The notes under the pieces were generated by a model that saw nothing but the letters and a program-made list of their open reading frames with translations, did no database searches and was not told where the DNA came from. A stretch of 56,600 bases of DNA, taken from assembly GCF_032586235.1 (NCBI RefSeq), contig NZ_JAWHTD010000028.1, positions 1 through 56,600 of the forward strand, written 5' to 3'. Each line of letters opens with the position of its first letter. Within the stretch, counting starts at the first letter, position 1. Shown piece by piece: positions 34,389 to 43,608 of the stretch. A program made the translations under genes and the position numbers. Source of the DNA: Aestuariicoccus sp032586235. GTDB lineage: Bacteria; Pseudomonadota; Alphaproteobacteria; Rhodobacterales; Rhodobacteraceae.

Positions 34389-34858
34389 CCGCCCTCTCCG
34401 GCAATCAGAAACGCAAGATGAAATCCGCCTCGCGGCTCTATGCCGTGCAGGCGCTTTTCCAGATGGAGCATTCGGGCCAGGCCGCGGATGCGGTGCGGCG
34501 CGAATTCCTCGACTTCCGCTTCGGGGCGGAGGTGGGCGAGGGCGAAGAGATGATCGACGGCGACATCGAGCTTTTCGCGCGTCTGCTCGACGAGGCGGTG
34601 AACTGGCAGGCCAAGATCGACCAGATGACCGACCGGGCGCTGGTGGCGAAATGGCCGATCACGCGGATCGATCCGACGCTGCGGGCGCTCTTCCGCGCGG
34701 CCGGGGCTGAGATGCTGACGCAGGACACGCCGCCGCGCGTGGTGATCAGCGAATATCTCGATGTCGCGCGGGCGTTCTTCCCGGACGGGAAAGAGCCGAA
34801 ATTCGTCAACGCGGTGCTGGATCACATGGCGCGCGAGGCCAAGCCCGAGGCGTTCTGA
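34385..34858 (+). CDS. nusB: Transcription antitermination factor NusB
   Basis: A 157-residue all-helical protein. The start KMKSASRLYAVQALFQMEHS and the later block PTLRALFRAAGAEMLTQDTPP with VVISEYLDVARAFFPDGKEP are typical NusB motifs; NAVLDHMARE closes the family domain. It binds boxA RNA with NusE and prevents early termination in rRNA operons. It is the last gene of the riboflavin operon, as in many bacteria. The overlap with ribH is 4 bases. Confidence 0.94.
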   Translation: MTALSGNQKRKMKSASRLYAVQALFQMEHSGQAADAVRREFLDFRFGAEVGEGEEMIDGDIELFARLLDEAVNWQAKIDQMTDRALVAKWPITRIDPTLRALFRAAGAEMLTQDTPPRVVISEYLDVARAFFPDGKEPKFVNAVLDHMAREAKPEAF

Positions 34859-34891
34859 GCAATTGCCCGGCCCGGCGTGAACCGATCGGCA

Positions 34892-34938
34892 GCGGGGGCC
34901 AGCCCCCGCACCCCCGGGATATTTTCGACCAGATGAAG
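34892..34938. repeat. REP-like intergenic element
   Basis: An 8-bp stem of GCGGGGGC/GCCCCCGC with a minimal loop is followed by ACCCCCGGGATATTTTCGAC and AGATGAAG. I recall this kind of hairpin plus AT-containing tail as a dispersed element between Rhodobacteraceae genes. It lies after nusB, converging on the amidotransferase gene, and could also work as a terminator. Only one copy is in this window, so repetition is from memory. Confidence 0.5.
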
Positions 34939-34972
34939 AGGGGCGGGGCGCCGCGTATGGGCGCTGCGCGGT

Positions 34973-35707
34973 TCAGCCGTATCTGGCGACGAAGTTGCGC
35001 AGGATGCGTTCGGGCCAGAGGATGTCGGCGGCGTGCACCTTTTCGGTGAGGGCCGCGGCCTCGTCGGGCGGAAAATAGCCGCGGTCCTTGTAGATTTCGA
35101 TCCGCGTTGCGAAGACCTCGGCATCCGCTTCGGGATGGAATTGCGTGGCATAGACGTTCTTGCCGTGGCGGATCATCTGGTAGGGGCAGGGCGCGCTTTG
35201 CAGCAGGTGGACGCTTCCCTCGGGCAGATGCTGGACCGCTTCCTTGTGGCCGACGAGGGCGTCGAAACTGTGCGGCAGCCCGGCGAGCAGCGGGTCGCTT
35301 GACCCCTCGGGCGTCACCTCGCAGGTCACCGCGCCGACGGGTTCGCCATAGGCGGCCTTGCTGACCGTGGCGCCCAGGTGATGGCCGAGAATGCCGATCC
35401 CGTAGCAGCAGCCGAGAAAGGGCAGATCCTGCGCGGTGATCGCGGGCATCAGCGACAGGCAGGCGGTCTCGATCCGGGCCTCCAAGGGCGATTTCTGCTC
35501 GGGCGGGTCGCTGACGCATCCCGGGCCGCCGCCGACGATTACGCCGGCGTAGTCGGCAGGGTCGAGGCCCGCGGGCAGGTCCTCGCAATCCAGACGGATG
35601 CGGTGGGTGCGCGCGGCATCGAGCCCGGATTTTTCCAGGATGGCGGTGTATTCATTGTCGCTGGCCGCGGTTTCGGGGCGCAGCTGCAGGATCAGAAAAC
35701 GGCTCAT
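34973..35707 (-). CDS. Class I glutamine amidotransferase (GuaA-like domain)
   Basis: A 244-residue stand-alone amidotransferase domain. The nucleophile is Cys101 in FLGCCYGIGILG, and His191 and Glu193 in QFHPEAD complete the triad. The glycine loop GVIVGGGPGCVSDPP is typical. There is no synthase partner, so it may act as a gamma-glutamyl hydrolase or deglutamylase like PuuD, or on an unknown substrate. It lies 9 bases from the antiporter gene, in the same direction. Confidence 0.85.
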   Translation of the reverse strand: MSRFLILQLRPETAASDNEYTAILEKSGLDAARTHRIRLDCEDLPAGLDPADYAGVIVGGGPGCVSDPPEQKSPLEARIETACLSLMPAITAQDLPFLGCCYGIGILGHHLGATVSKAAYGEPVGAVTCEVTPEGSSDPLLAGLPHSFDALVGHKEAVQHLPEGSVHLLQSAPCPYQMIRHGKNVYATQFHPEADAEVFATRIEIYKDRGYFPPDEAAALTEKVHAADILWPERILRNFVARYG

Positions 35708-35716
35708 GCAGGCGGT

Positions 35717-37591
35717 TTAGGCTGCGTCGGACTTGTTGTCGAGCACCGACAGCAGCGCCGTTTCCAGCTCTTTCTCGAGCTCCTGGGCGCGGGCGATATA
35801 GGCGGCGTTCTCGGAGGCGGGGATGTTGGGATCCCAGAGCTTGGCCAGTTCGCGCACCGTCATGCGGTCGTGGTGGAAGAAGGTCGTCTCGGCCTCGGCG
35901 GCCTCGAATTCGGTCAGGCCGATGTTTTCGAGCACGTAGCGCCCCGCGCGCAGCGACGAGTCGAAGGTTTCGCGCACGATGTCGTCCGCCCCGGCCTGGT
36001 AAAGCCGGTAGACATGGGTCCGGTCGCGCGCCCGGGCGACGATGTGGATGTCCGGGCGCAGACGGCGGGCATAGGTGGTGAGCGTCACTGCGGCCTCGGG
36101 GTCGTCCAGCGCCACCACCAGCACCTTGGCGGTGTCGAGCCCCGCGGCATGCAGCAGTTCGGGGCGGGTCGGATCGCCGAAGAAGCCCTTGAACCCGAAG
36201 CGCCGCATAAGCTCGATCGTCTTTATGTCGTGGTCCAGCACCACGGTGGGAAAGCCGGTGGATTGCACCAGCCGGTTCACGATCTGCCCGAAGCGCCCGA
36301 TCCCGGCGATGATGATCTGGCCCTGTTCGTCGATCTCGTCGGGCTGGGCGTCGTGGGCGCTTTCCTCCATCCGGCGCGACATCCAGTCGTAGAGGATGAA
36401 GAGCAGCGGCGTGATCAGCATCGAAAGCGCTACGACCAGCAGCAGCGTCTGCCCCAGCCGCGACGTCAGCACACCGGTCTGAAGCGAAAACGAGATCAGC
36501 ACAAAGCCGAATTCCCCGGCCTGCGCGAGGCCGAGCGTAAAGAGCCACTGGTTGCGCCGCCGCAGCCCGAAAAGCCATCCCAATGCGTAGAGGATCGTGC
36601 CCTTGAGCACGATCACCCCAAGCGCCAGCCCCAGGATCGTGATCGGATCGCGGAAGAAGGCGGCAAAGTCGATGCCCGCGCCCACGGTGATGAAGAAAAG
36701 CCCCAAGAGCAGGCCCTTGAAGGGTTCGATGTCGGATTCCAGCTCGTGCCGGAATTCCGAGTTGGCCAGCACCACCCCCGCAAGGAAGGTGCCAAGCGCC
36801 GGCGACAGCCCCACCAGCATCATCAGAAACGCGATGCCCAGCACGATCAGCAGCGCCAGCGCGGTATACATCTCGCGCAGGCGGGCGGCGTGGATGAAGC
36901 GGAAGAGCGGGCGCGCGCCATAGACCCCGGCCACGATGATCAGCGCGATCACCCCCAGCGTGACCAGCGCCACACCCCAGCCGGGCAGGCCTTCGACCAG
37001 CGACATGGAGTGGTGACCCGCGTCGGCATGGGCTTCGGTCGCGCGTTTGATGGACCCGTCGGGGCCCAGCGTGGCCGTGGGAACCACGGCCAGCAGCGGC
37101 AGGACGATCAGCATCGGGATCACTGCGATGTCCTGCGTCAGCAGCACCGAAAAGGTCGACCGCCCGCCGCCGGTCTGCATCAGCCCCTTTTCGCTCAGCG
37201 TTTGCAGCACGATGGCGGTCGAGGACAGGGCAAAGATCATGCCCACGGCCAGCGCGGGCTGCCATTGCAGCCCCAGCGCGATGCCCGCGCCCATTACTGC
37301 CAGCATGGTCACGCTGATCTGCAGCCCTCCGAGCCCGATCAGCCGGTGCCGCATGTTCCAAAGCGCGCGGGGCTCCAGCTCGAGCCCGATGAGAAAGAGC
37401 ATCATCACCACGCCGAATTCCGCGAAATGCTGTAAATCTGCGGTCGCGGCCACGAGCCCCAGCATCGGGCCGATCACGATCCCGGCCAGCAGGTAGCCCA
37501 GCACCGATCCCAGCCCCAGCCGTGCCGCGATCGGCACAGCGATCACGGCAGCCAGCAGGTAGATCGACGCCTGAAACAGAAAGCTTTCCAT
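35717..37591 (-). CDS. CPA2-type cation:proton antiporter with TrkA-N domain (KefC-like)
   Basis: The 624-residue protein has a membrane half (1-390) of about 12 helices, with FGVVMMLFLIGLELEP, FALSSTAIVLQTLSEKGL and LGTFLAGVVLANSEFRHE, the CPA2 marks. A cytosolic NAD-binding TrkA-N domain follows (about 425-540, GQIIIAGIGRFGQIVNRLV). KefC-type systems release K+ in exchange for H+ to protect from toxic electrophiles; the glutathione-binding residues cannot be verified here. The ATG at 37591 is chosen; a frame open to 37876 adds an unlike sequence. Confidence 0.9.
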   Translation of the reverse strand: MESFLFQASIYLLAAVIAVPIAARLGLGSVLGYLLAGIVIGPMLGLVAATADLQHFAEFGVVMMLFLIGLELEPRALWNMRHRLIGLGGLQISVTMLAVMGAGIALGLQWQPALAVGMIFALSSTAIVLQTLSEKGLMQTGGGRSTFSVLLTQDIAVIPMLIVLPLLAVVPTATLGPDGSIKRATEAHADAGHHSMSLVEGLPGWGVALVTLGVIALIIVAGVYGARPLFRFIHAARLREMYTALALLIVLGIAFLMMLVGLSPALGTFLAGVVLANSEFRHELESDIEPFKGLLLGLFFITVGAGIDFAAFFRDPITILGLALGVIVLKGTILYALGWLFGLRRRNQWLFTLGLAQAGEFGFVLISFSLQTGVLTSRLGQTLLLVVALSMLITPLLFILYDWMSRRMEESAHDAQPDEIDEQGQIIIAGIGRFGQIVNRLVQSTGFPTVVLDHDIKTIELMRRFGFKGFFGDPTRPELLHAAGLDTAKVLVVALDDPEAAVTLTTYARRLRPDIHIVARARDRTHVYRLYQAGADDIVRETFDSSLRAGRYVLENIGLTEFEAAEAETTFFHHDRMTVRELAKLWDPNIPASENAAYIARAQELEKELETALLSVLDNKSDAA

Positions 37592-37733
37592 GAAATCGCC
37601 CGCGCTTTTGACATGCCCTGCCCCATGATGTGGCGGCGAGGGGGGAAAGGGCAACAGGCAACGGGGAATACGGATGAAATTTCGCGCAAAAGGCGTATGA
37701 TCGGGCAAATCTTCTCTTGACCCCGAGGTTGAA

Positions 37734-38381
37734 ATGACCCGTTTTGCCGCTGCTCTTCTCTTGGTCCTGATCGGCCTGGGCGGGCCGGGGCAGGCACAAT
37801 CGACCGCGGATGTCGCGGCCATGGCCCGCGCGCCGGACCGTTTCGCCATCTGCGCCGAGCCGTCGCGCTGGCGCACCAGCGCCGATTACCTGCAGAGCAC
37901 CGCGCGCTGCGCCTATGGCGCCTCGGAAGACCCCGAGGATCTCAGGCGCGTGTCGCTGATCGAGGACATCTATATAAAAAGCTGGTCCTTCGCGATCCTC
38001 AACAAGGTGGCGTTCTGGCTGTCGATCGTGCTGGCCGTGCTGGTGCTGATCTGGCCTTCGCTGGTCGCGCTTTTCGCGCCGCCCGATGCGGACAAGGGGG
38101 AAGAGCCCGCCACACCGAAACCGCGCAAAACGCTGCTGCAACGCGCGGTGGCGGCATCCAGCGTGCAAACTTCGATCACGGCGCTGGCGGCGCTCTCTTT
38201 TGCGTTCTACGCCCATTACAAGAGCAATCAGATGCAGTCGGAAAACCTGATGCGCGAGGTGCTTTACGCCGAAACCCTGGACGCGGCGCTGATCGACAGG
38301 GTGATCGCGACGATGCAAGAGATGGACGCGGGGTTCGGCTTTGCCACGCTGAAATCGCTGCAGTCCGATCAGAGCGGGTAG
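37734..38381 (+). CDS. Hypothetical membrane protein with signal peptide (215 aa)
   Basis: The product has a clear signal peptide (MTRFAAALLLVLIGLGGPGQ, cut after AQA or nearby), a soluble part with three Cys (AICAEPSRWRTSADYLQSTA, CAYGA), and two membrane helices (about 87-112 and 143-160, VQTSITALAALSFAFYAHYK). The end is helical. I do not recognise the family. It is divergent from the KefC-like gene and its last 13 bases overlap the Lrp-type gene on the other strand. Confidence 0.65.
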   Translation: MTRFAAALLLVLIGLGGPGQAQSTADVAAMARAPDRFAICAEPSRWRTSADYLQSTARCAYGASEDPEDLRRVSLIEDIYIKSWSFAILNKVAFWLSIVLAVLVLIWPSLVALFAPPDADKGEEPATPKPRKTLLQRAVAASSVQTSITALAALSFAFYAHYKSNQMQSENLMREVLYAETLDAALIDRVIATMQEMDAGFGFATLKSLQSDQSG

Positions 38382-38827
38382 GGCGCGTCAGGCTTGGTCT
38401 GGTCCATGACGATCTGGCTTTGCACCCGGGCCACGGTGGGATGGGCCAGCAGAACCTCGTGGATCAGCAGGTTAAGCTCGGGCAGATCGGCGCAATAGAC
38501 GCGCAGCAGGTAATCGGCCTCGCCGGTCATGGTCCAGGCGCTGGTGACCTCGGGACGGGTGCGCAGCAGCCGGGCAAAGGCGCGGCCTTCGTCCGCGCCG
38601 TGGCGGGCCAGTTGCACCTGGATGAAGGCCTGCACCTTGAGACCAAGCGCCGAAGGGTCCAGCCGGGCGGAATAGCCCAGGATCAGCCCCGCCTCTTCCA
38701 GCCGCTGCCGCCGCCGCCCGGCCTGACTGGCCGAAAGGTTCAACTCGGCCCCCAGTTCCTGCGCGGTGGCCTGCCCGTCGCGTTGCACGGCGCGCAGCAG
38801 GGCGAGATCGGTTTCATCCAGGGTCAT
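38369..38827 (-). CDS. Lrp/AsnC family transcriptional regulator
   Basis: A 152-residue regulator with an N-terminal HTH (LDETDLALLRAVQRDGQATA, then LGAELNLSASQAGRRRQRLE) and a C-terminal RAM domain that binds amino acids (VQAFIQVQLARHG, TGEADYLLRVYCADL). The ATG at 38827 follows GGAG; a TTG 6 bases earlier is less likely. It is divergent from hppD, which suggests control of tyrosine breakdown, possibly in response to an aromatic amino acid. Confidence 0.9.
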   Translation of the reverse strand: MTLDETDLALLRAVQRDGQATAQELGAELNLSASQAGRRRQRLEEAGLILGYSARLDPSALGLKVQAFIQVQLARHGADEGRAFARLLRTRPEVTSAWTMTGEADYLLRVYCADLPELNLLIHEVLLAHPTVARVQSQIVMDQTKPDAPYPL

Positions 38828-38863
38828 GCGCAATCTCCGCGTTTTAATGCAATATAGCGAGCA

Positions 38864-38898
38864 AAATGCGCATATCTAAGGTGAATTGTCAAAAATTC
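38864..38898. promoter_or_regulatory. Candidate Lrp-type operator between lrp and hppD
   Basis: The short divergent gap holds an AT-rich inverted repeat GAATT-N6-AATTC at 38883-38898 and a second imperfect one (about 38850-38876, ATGCA...TGCGCAT). Lrp/AsnC proteins bind AT-rich, weakly palindromic sites like these. Promoter elements could not be placed with confidence. Confidence 0.4.
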
Positions 38899-38970
38899 GC
38901 GCCCATTCCGCATCGGTGACCGGATACATTTTCCGAAACGAGTGAATCAGTCAATCTTAGGAGGTCCGAC

Positions 38971-40068
38971 ATGGGTCCGTTTCCGCACGACGCGCCGCAA
39001 TCCACCATCACCGCCGAAAACCCCGCCGGCACCGACGGCTTCGAGTTCGTGGAATTCGCCCATCCAGACCCGCAGGAACTGCGCGATCTCTTTACCCGTA
39101 TGGGGTACGAGCATGTTGCCAACCACAAAACCAAGGCCATCGAGCTTTGGCAGCAGGGTGACATCACCTATGTGCTGAACGCCGAGCCCGGCAGCTTTGC
39201 CGCGCGCTTTGTCGAAGAGCACGGCCCCTGCGCGCCGTCCATGGCCTGGCGCGTGGCCGATGCGCAGCATGCTTTCGAGCACGCGGTCAAGAATGGCGCC
39301 GAACCCTATGAGGGCGCGGACAAGACCGTCGACTGGCCCGCGATCAAGGGGATCGGCGGCAGCCTGATCTACTTCACCGACCAGTATTACGACACCTCGC
39401 CCTACAACACCGAATTTCAGTGGATCGCCCAGTCCAAGCCGCGCGGCGTGGGCTTCTATTACCTCGACCACCTGACCCACAACGTGTTCAAGGGCAACAT
39501 GGACACCTGGTTCAATTTCTACGGCAAGCTCTTCAATTTCCGTGAAATCCGGTTCTTCGACATCGAGGGCAAGTTCACCGGACTGTTCAGCCGCGCGCTG
39601 ACCTCGCCCTGCGGCCGCATCCGCATCCCGATCAACGAGGACCGTGGCGAGACGGGCCAGATCGTGGCCTACCTCAAGAAGTACAAGGGCGAGGGCATCC
39701 AGCACATCGCCGTGGGCGCGCGCGACATCTACGATGCCACCGATGCCATCGCGGACAACGGTCTGAAATTCATGCCGGGCCCGCCGGACGCCTATTACGA
39801 CCTGTCCAAGACCCGCGTGCAGGACCACGAAGAACCCATCGACCGGATGAAGAAGCACGGCATCCTGATCGACGGCGAAGGCGTCGTGGACGGGGGCGAG
39901 ACGCGGATCCTCTTGCAGATCTTCTCGAAGACCGTGATCGGGCCGATCTTTTTCGAATTCATCCAGCGCAAGGGGGATGACGGTTTCGGCGAGGGCAACT
40001 TCAAGGCGCTCTTCGAATCCATCGAACAGGAGCAGATCGACAACGGCGAGCTGACCGCCGCCGAATGA
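38971..40068 (+). CDS. hppD: 4-hydroxyphenylpyruvate dioxygenase
   Basis: The enzyme converts 4-hydroxyphenylpyruvate to homogentisate in tyrosine degradation. It has 365 residues and two VOC domains. The Fe(II) ligands are His167 (LDHLTHNV), His245 (GIQHIAVGARD) and Glu329 (FFEFIQRKG). The closing FGEGNFKALFESIEQEQI carries the gating helix pattern. An AGGAGG lies just before the ATG at 38971. No homogentisate dioxygenase or downstream gene is present in this window. Confidence 0.97.
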   Translation: MGPFPHDAPQSTITAENPAGTDGFEFVEFAHPDPQELRDLFTRMGYEHVANHKTKAIELWQQGDITYVLNAEPGSFAARFVEEHGPCAPSMAWRVADAQHAFEHAVKNGAEPYEGADKTVDWPAIKGIGGSLIYFTDQYYDTSPYNTEFQWIAQSKPRGVGFYYLDHLTHNVFKGNMDTWFNFYGKLFNFREIRFFDIEGKFTGLFSRALTSPCGRIRIPINEDRGETGQIVAYLKKYKGEGIQHIAVGARDIYDATDAIADNGLKFMPGPPDAYYDLSKTRVQDHEEPIDRMKKHGILIDGEGVVDGGETRILLQIFSKTVIGPIFFEFIQRKGDDGFGEGNFKALFESIEQEQIDNGELTAAE

Positions 40069-40171
40069 TCCTCTGCGCCGCCGGTGGGGAAAACCACCAT
40101 TGGCGGCGCGATCTTCTTCTGGTTGAATGGGCGCGTTTTCAAGACCGCCTTTTCAAACAAGGAGATTTGCC

Positions 40172-40831
40172 ATGCCCCTCGTGGACTGGATCAAGAACGT
40201 TCATCATCAGCAGGATGTCTGGACCAAGAACCGCTTCAGCGGCGCGCCGCTGGTCACCCATGCGGTGTCGAAATCCTTCAAGGGCGAAAAACGCAACGAT
40301 CTGATCCGGACCGTTTGCGAGTCGCCCGAAAAATGCGCCCATGTCCATTTCCCCGGTTCGTTCGACTGCAAGAGCCTCGAGCTGCACCGCTGCGACAGCG
40401 AATTCAGCCGCAAGCATCTGAGCGGCGCGCTGAAGGCGGGTTTTGAGGCCACGTTCGGCCAGGTGGACGACGCGCCCTTCGCGCAGAAGGACGGCAAGTT
40501 CATCGAGGACCGGGGCTTTTTCTTCGGCAATTTCGATATCGAGGATGACCGGGGCAACAAGATCGCCGACGGTGTGATCGACGGGATGGTCAACGTCGGG
40601 ATCGTGCGCGAGCCTCTGCGCGAGCCCGCCGAGGAATGCCATCACGTGGGCCGCTGGTACGGCCGCATCCATGCCGATGTCCACCTGCCGGAGGAAGAGC
40701 GCGCCCTGCTCGTGGGAATGCTGGCCTTCGATGTGGACTACAACCTGACCCCCAGCGCGCTGGGGATCGCCTTTGTCGGTACGCTTGAGGGGATGCTGAT
40801 CCGCGAATGCAGAAAGGGCGGCCGAGGCTGA
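40172..40831 (+). CDS. Unrecognised protein (219 aa) downstream of hppD
   Basis: A strong AAGGAG precedes the ATG at 40172. The soluble protein begins MPLVDWIKNVHHQQDVWTKN and has a Cys/His-rich middle (CESPEKCAHVHFPGSFDCKS, then LELHRCDSEF) and a later EECHHVGRWYGRIHADVHLP. The Cys/His content suggests metal binding. I know no family. It follows hppD by 103 bases in the same direction and may share its transcript, but a tyrosine-related role is only a guess. Confidence 0.65.
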   Translation: MPLVDWIKNVHHQQDVWTKNRFSGAPLVTHAVSKSFKGEKRNDLIRTVCESPEKCAHVHFPGSFDCKSLELHRCDSEFSRKHLSGALKAGFEATFGQVDDAPFAQKDGKFIEDRGFFFGNFDIEDDRGNKIADGVIDGMVNVGIVREPLREPAEECHHVGRWYGRIHADVHLPEEERALLVGMLAFDVDYNLTPSALGIAFVGTLEGMLIRECRKGGRG

Positions 40832-40856
40832 CAGCGGCCATAGGGCCCCGGGGGCG

Positions 40857-43454
40857 TCAGCCCTTGGGCATCTTGAGCACGACGTTGCGCCCGCCCTTGG
40901 AATAGCGCAGCTCGGCCTCGCCGATGGCGGTCACGCGGCCGCCGTCGATCCGGTCGCCCACCTCGACCTTCTGGTAGCGACCGTTGGCCAGCCGCACCAG
41001 GGCGCGGCGGCTCGAGGCCGTGCCATAGACCCCGATCAGGTTCAGGCGGCGCAGGTTGATCGCGTTGCGCACCGTGGCCTCGCGCGTGACGCTGGCCGAC
41101 GAGGGGATGCTGGGGGCGACCGTGCGCGGGGCCACCGCTGCGACCTGCGTGGGCTCGGGCGGGCTGGTCTCGGCCTCTTGCACGATGGCGGCAAAGTTGC
41201 GCGGACGCGAGATCGGCGTGCGTGACCGGTCGACGGCGCGTTCGGTGGCCGTGGTGTCTTCTTCGGCGGCCTGTTTGACCGTCTCGGGCCGCAGGCGCGG
41301 ACGCATGGCAGAAAGCTCGGACCGCGAGATGCCACCAAGCGTCGCGCGTTCGTTCTGTTCGATCAGGTTTTCGGGGCGCAGGTTCGGACGCACGAGGCTC
41401 AGCGCTGTCTGCACCAGGTCGGGCGTATCGACCGCTCCGGCGTCCTCCGGCAGGCGCGCGTCATCGGGGCGCGCCGGCGGCACGGCGGGCGGGCGGCCCG
41501 AGAAGATCCGCACCCCGTCGGGGTTGAGCGCGCCTTCGGGCGTGGCCCGCACCAGCCCGCGCTCGTCCAGATCGAAGGTCACGCCGGGCCCCAGCGGCGG
41601 GCGCGGGGCCTCGATCGGGGTATCGTTGCGCTGCAGTTGCGGCGCGGGCAGGGCGACCGCGTCGAACTGCTCGACCCGGCGGTCGATCGAGGCCACGTAG
41701 AGGTCGTCGACCTCGGTCTGAAGGGGCTCGAGCGGGGCGGTTGGCGCGCGCTGCCAGATGCCGGTCGCCGCATAGGTGGTTTCGGCCTCTTCCGCGGTCA
41801 GGGCGCGGGGGCGTTCCACCTGCGACAGCGCCTCGGGCGCGGTGGCGACGGTATCGGTGTCAGCGGCCATGTCGGTGTCGGCGTCGAGCGCGGCAAGCTC
41901 GACATCGGCGGCGGCCTCGTCGACGACCGGCACCTCTTCGACGGTTGGCAGTTCGGCAACCGCAACGGGTCGGTCGGATTTGAAGAACCGCGCAAGCCCA
42001 TTGTCGAGAAAGACCGAAGCCCAGGCCGCCACCCCTGCCAGCACCAGCAATAGCACGGCCGTCAGGATCAGCCCCAGATAGCGCGGCTTGCCGCCGACCT
42101 GCGTGGCGTCGCGCGCGCCGAAGACGGTCATGCGGCGGCGTTCGTCCTGCGCCGCGGCGTCGGGCGTTGCAGGCTTTGGCTTAATCGGGGCAGGGCCCGG
42201 TGCCGGTTCGGCGGCTTTGGGGCGGGCGGTCTTTTTGGCGACCGGCGGTGGCGCTTTGGCGGGCTTCGGTTCAGTCCCTGCCTTGTCGGCTTTGTCGGCC
42301 TTGTCCGCGCGCCGGCGGCTGAAGAACCCGCCCTTGCCTTCGGTCTCGGGGGCCTGCACCGCGGGGGCGGTCACGCCGACCCCGGCCGCGGCCTTTTCAG
42401 GGCTCTGCGCCAAGGGCGTGATCCGTGCGCCGGTGTCGCGCGGCGGGGCTGCGGTCGCGCCGCCCAGTTTCGGGGTCTCCGCCGTGGGGGGCGCCGGTTC
42501 GTCGCGCGACGCGCGGACGCTGGCAAAGGCCGTGGCCGGTGCGGCCTCATGCGAGGGCGGGACGCGCAGAACTTCAGCTTCGGCCGCCGGTTCCGGTGCG
42601 GTATTTGGCTCTGGCGCGTCCTTGCCCTTGGGCTTGGCGTCCGCGGCTTCGGTTTTCGCCGACTCCTCGACCCTCTGCGGTTCAGGCGCGGGTTCGGGTT
42701 CCGGCGGTTCGGAGGGTTCCTCAACTGCGCCCGTCTCCGCGGGTTCCTCCGGGGCCGGTTCCGGTTCGGCACTGGCCTCTGGCGCCGGCTCCTCGGCAGC
42801 GCCGGGGGCGTCTTTCTCGACCGCGGCGTCGGGCTCCGCCCGGGTTGCCTTATCCTCGACCGGCTCTTCAGCGGCTTCGACGGTCTCATGCGTGTCCGCG
42901 GCATCCTCCACCACCGGTTCGGCCTCGTCGGCGGGTTCGTCCACGATCACCATTCCCAGAGGATCGCGCTCGGGCTCGGCCCCGGTCCAATCCGCCGCTG
43001 CGCCGAAAATCACCTCTGTCGGGAAGTTCCCTTCGACCGGGCGGGCGACATGCGCGGCGGGCACAAAGCCGTGGCCCTTGGCGAATTCCTCGGCCTCGTC
43101 CAGCGTTTCGCGCGCCACCGCCGCCACGAAAAGCCTGCCGCCCGCCACGGTCCAGTCGATCGCCAGATCGTCCACCGCATAGGGCGTGGCCCCATCGAGC
43201 GCGGTGCGGGCCGCGTCGGCGCGCGCGGCGTCGTCGCCGCCGGGATCGGCCAGATCGAGATAGCGGATCTGTTCGTTCGGGATGACGAGGCGCACCGCGC
43301 CGTCGCCTGCGACCTGTGCGCGCATCGCGTCCAGCGCGCCGTCGAGGTCGGGCGCATCCAGCGCCACGTCGGCCAGACGAACCCAGCCCCGCGCACGACG
43401 TTCCAACAGGCCAATGCCTTCGAAAGACAGGGAAAGTGCGTGCGTTGGTGTCAT
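40857..43454 (-). CDS. Large envelope protein: GspL/PilM-like start, long acidic linker, PilP-like end
   Basis: An 865-residue protein from the ATG at 43454 (a start 21 bases earlier is possible). Residues 1-130 (LSLSFEGIGLLERRARGWVR, LVIPNEQIRYLDL) look like the actin-like part of GspL/PilM. Residues about 180-410 are very rich in Glu, Pro and Ala and disordered. A single membrane helix (YLGLILTAVLLLVLAGVAAW) lies near 460. The last 60 residues (LIGVYGTASSRRALVRLANG, then YQKVEVGDRIDGGRVTAIGE) resemble PilP-type domains. It probably spans the inner membrane. I recall such proteins being labelled 'translation initiation factor 2' in roseobacters, which the sequence does not support. Confidence 0.7.
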   Translation of the reverse strand: MTPTHALSLSFEGIGLLERRARGWVRLADVALDAPDLDGALDAMRAQVAGDGAVRLVIPNEQIRYLDLADPGGDDAARADAARTALDGATPYAVDDLAIDWTVAGGRLFVAAVARETLDEAEEFAKGHGFVPAAHVARPVEGNFPTEVIFGAAADWTGAEPERDPLGMVIVDEPADEAEPVVEDAADTHETVEAAEEPVEDKATRAEPDAAVEKDAPGAAEEPAPEASAEPEPAPEEPAETGAVEEPSEPPEPEPAPEPQRVEESAKTEAADAKPKGKDAPEPNTAPEPAAEAEVLRVPPSHEAAPATAFASVRASRDEPAPPTAETPKLGGATAAPPRDTGARITPLAQSPEKAAAGVGVTAPAVQAPETEGKGGFFSRRRADKADKADKAGTEPKPAKAPPPVAKKTARPKAAEPAPGPAPIKPKPATPDAAAQDERRRMTVFGARDATQVGGKPRYLGLILTAVLLLVLAGVAAWASVFLDNGLARFFKSDRPVAVAELPTVEEVPVVDEAAADVELAALDADTDMAADTDTVATAPEALSQVERPRALTAEEAETTYAATGIWQRAPTAPLEPLQTEVDDLYVASIDRRVEQFDAVALPAPQLQRNDTPIEAPRPPLGPGVTFDLDERGLVRATPEGALNPDGVRIFSGRPPAVPPARPDDARLPEDAGAVDTPDLVQTALSLVRPNLRPENLIEQNERATLGGISRSELSAMRPRLRPETVKQAAEEDTTATERAVDRSRTPISRPRNFAAIVQEAETSPPEPTQVAAVAPRTVAPSIPSSASVTREATVRNAINLRRLNLIGVYGTASSRRALVRLANGRYQKVEVGDRIDGGRVTAIGEAELRYSKGGRNVVLKMPKG

Positions 43455-43608
43455 GCGGCGGTCTTTAGCATTCATCCTTGGGGGATGGGAGTCGTAACCC
43501 CATTCGCACCATTCTAAGGCAGGTCTTTGCCAAGGCAAAGAAAAGACAGGTTGTCTGGCCGCCCGCCGCAGGCGACACTGGGCCAAGCCGTCGCGAAAGG
43601 AGAAACCC

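Noticed and set aside
35378..37435. Very long plus-strand frame (685 codons) opposite the KefC-like gene
   Set aside because: It is the antisense shadow of a high-GC gene, with His/Gln/Arg-rich composition and no family match.
35652..38318. 888-codon minus-strand frame
   Set aside because: Arg/Ala/Gly-rich frame-shifted reading of the antiporter gene and its neighbours, not a protein-like sequence.
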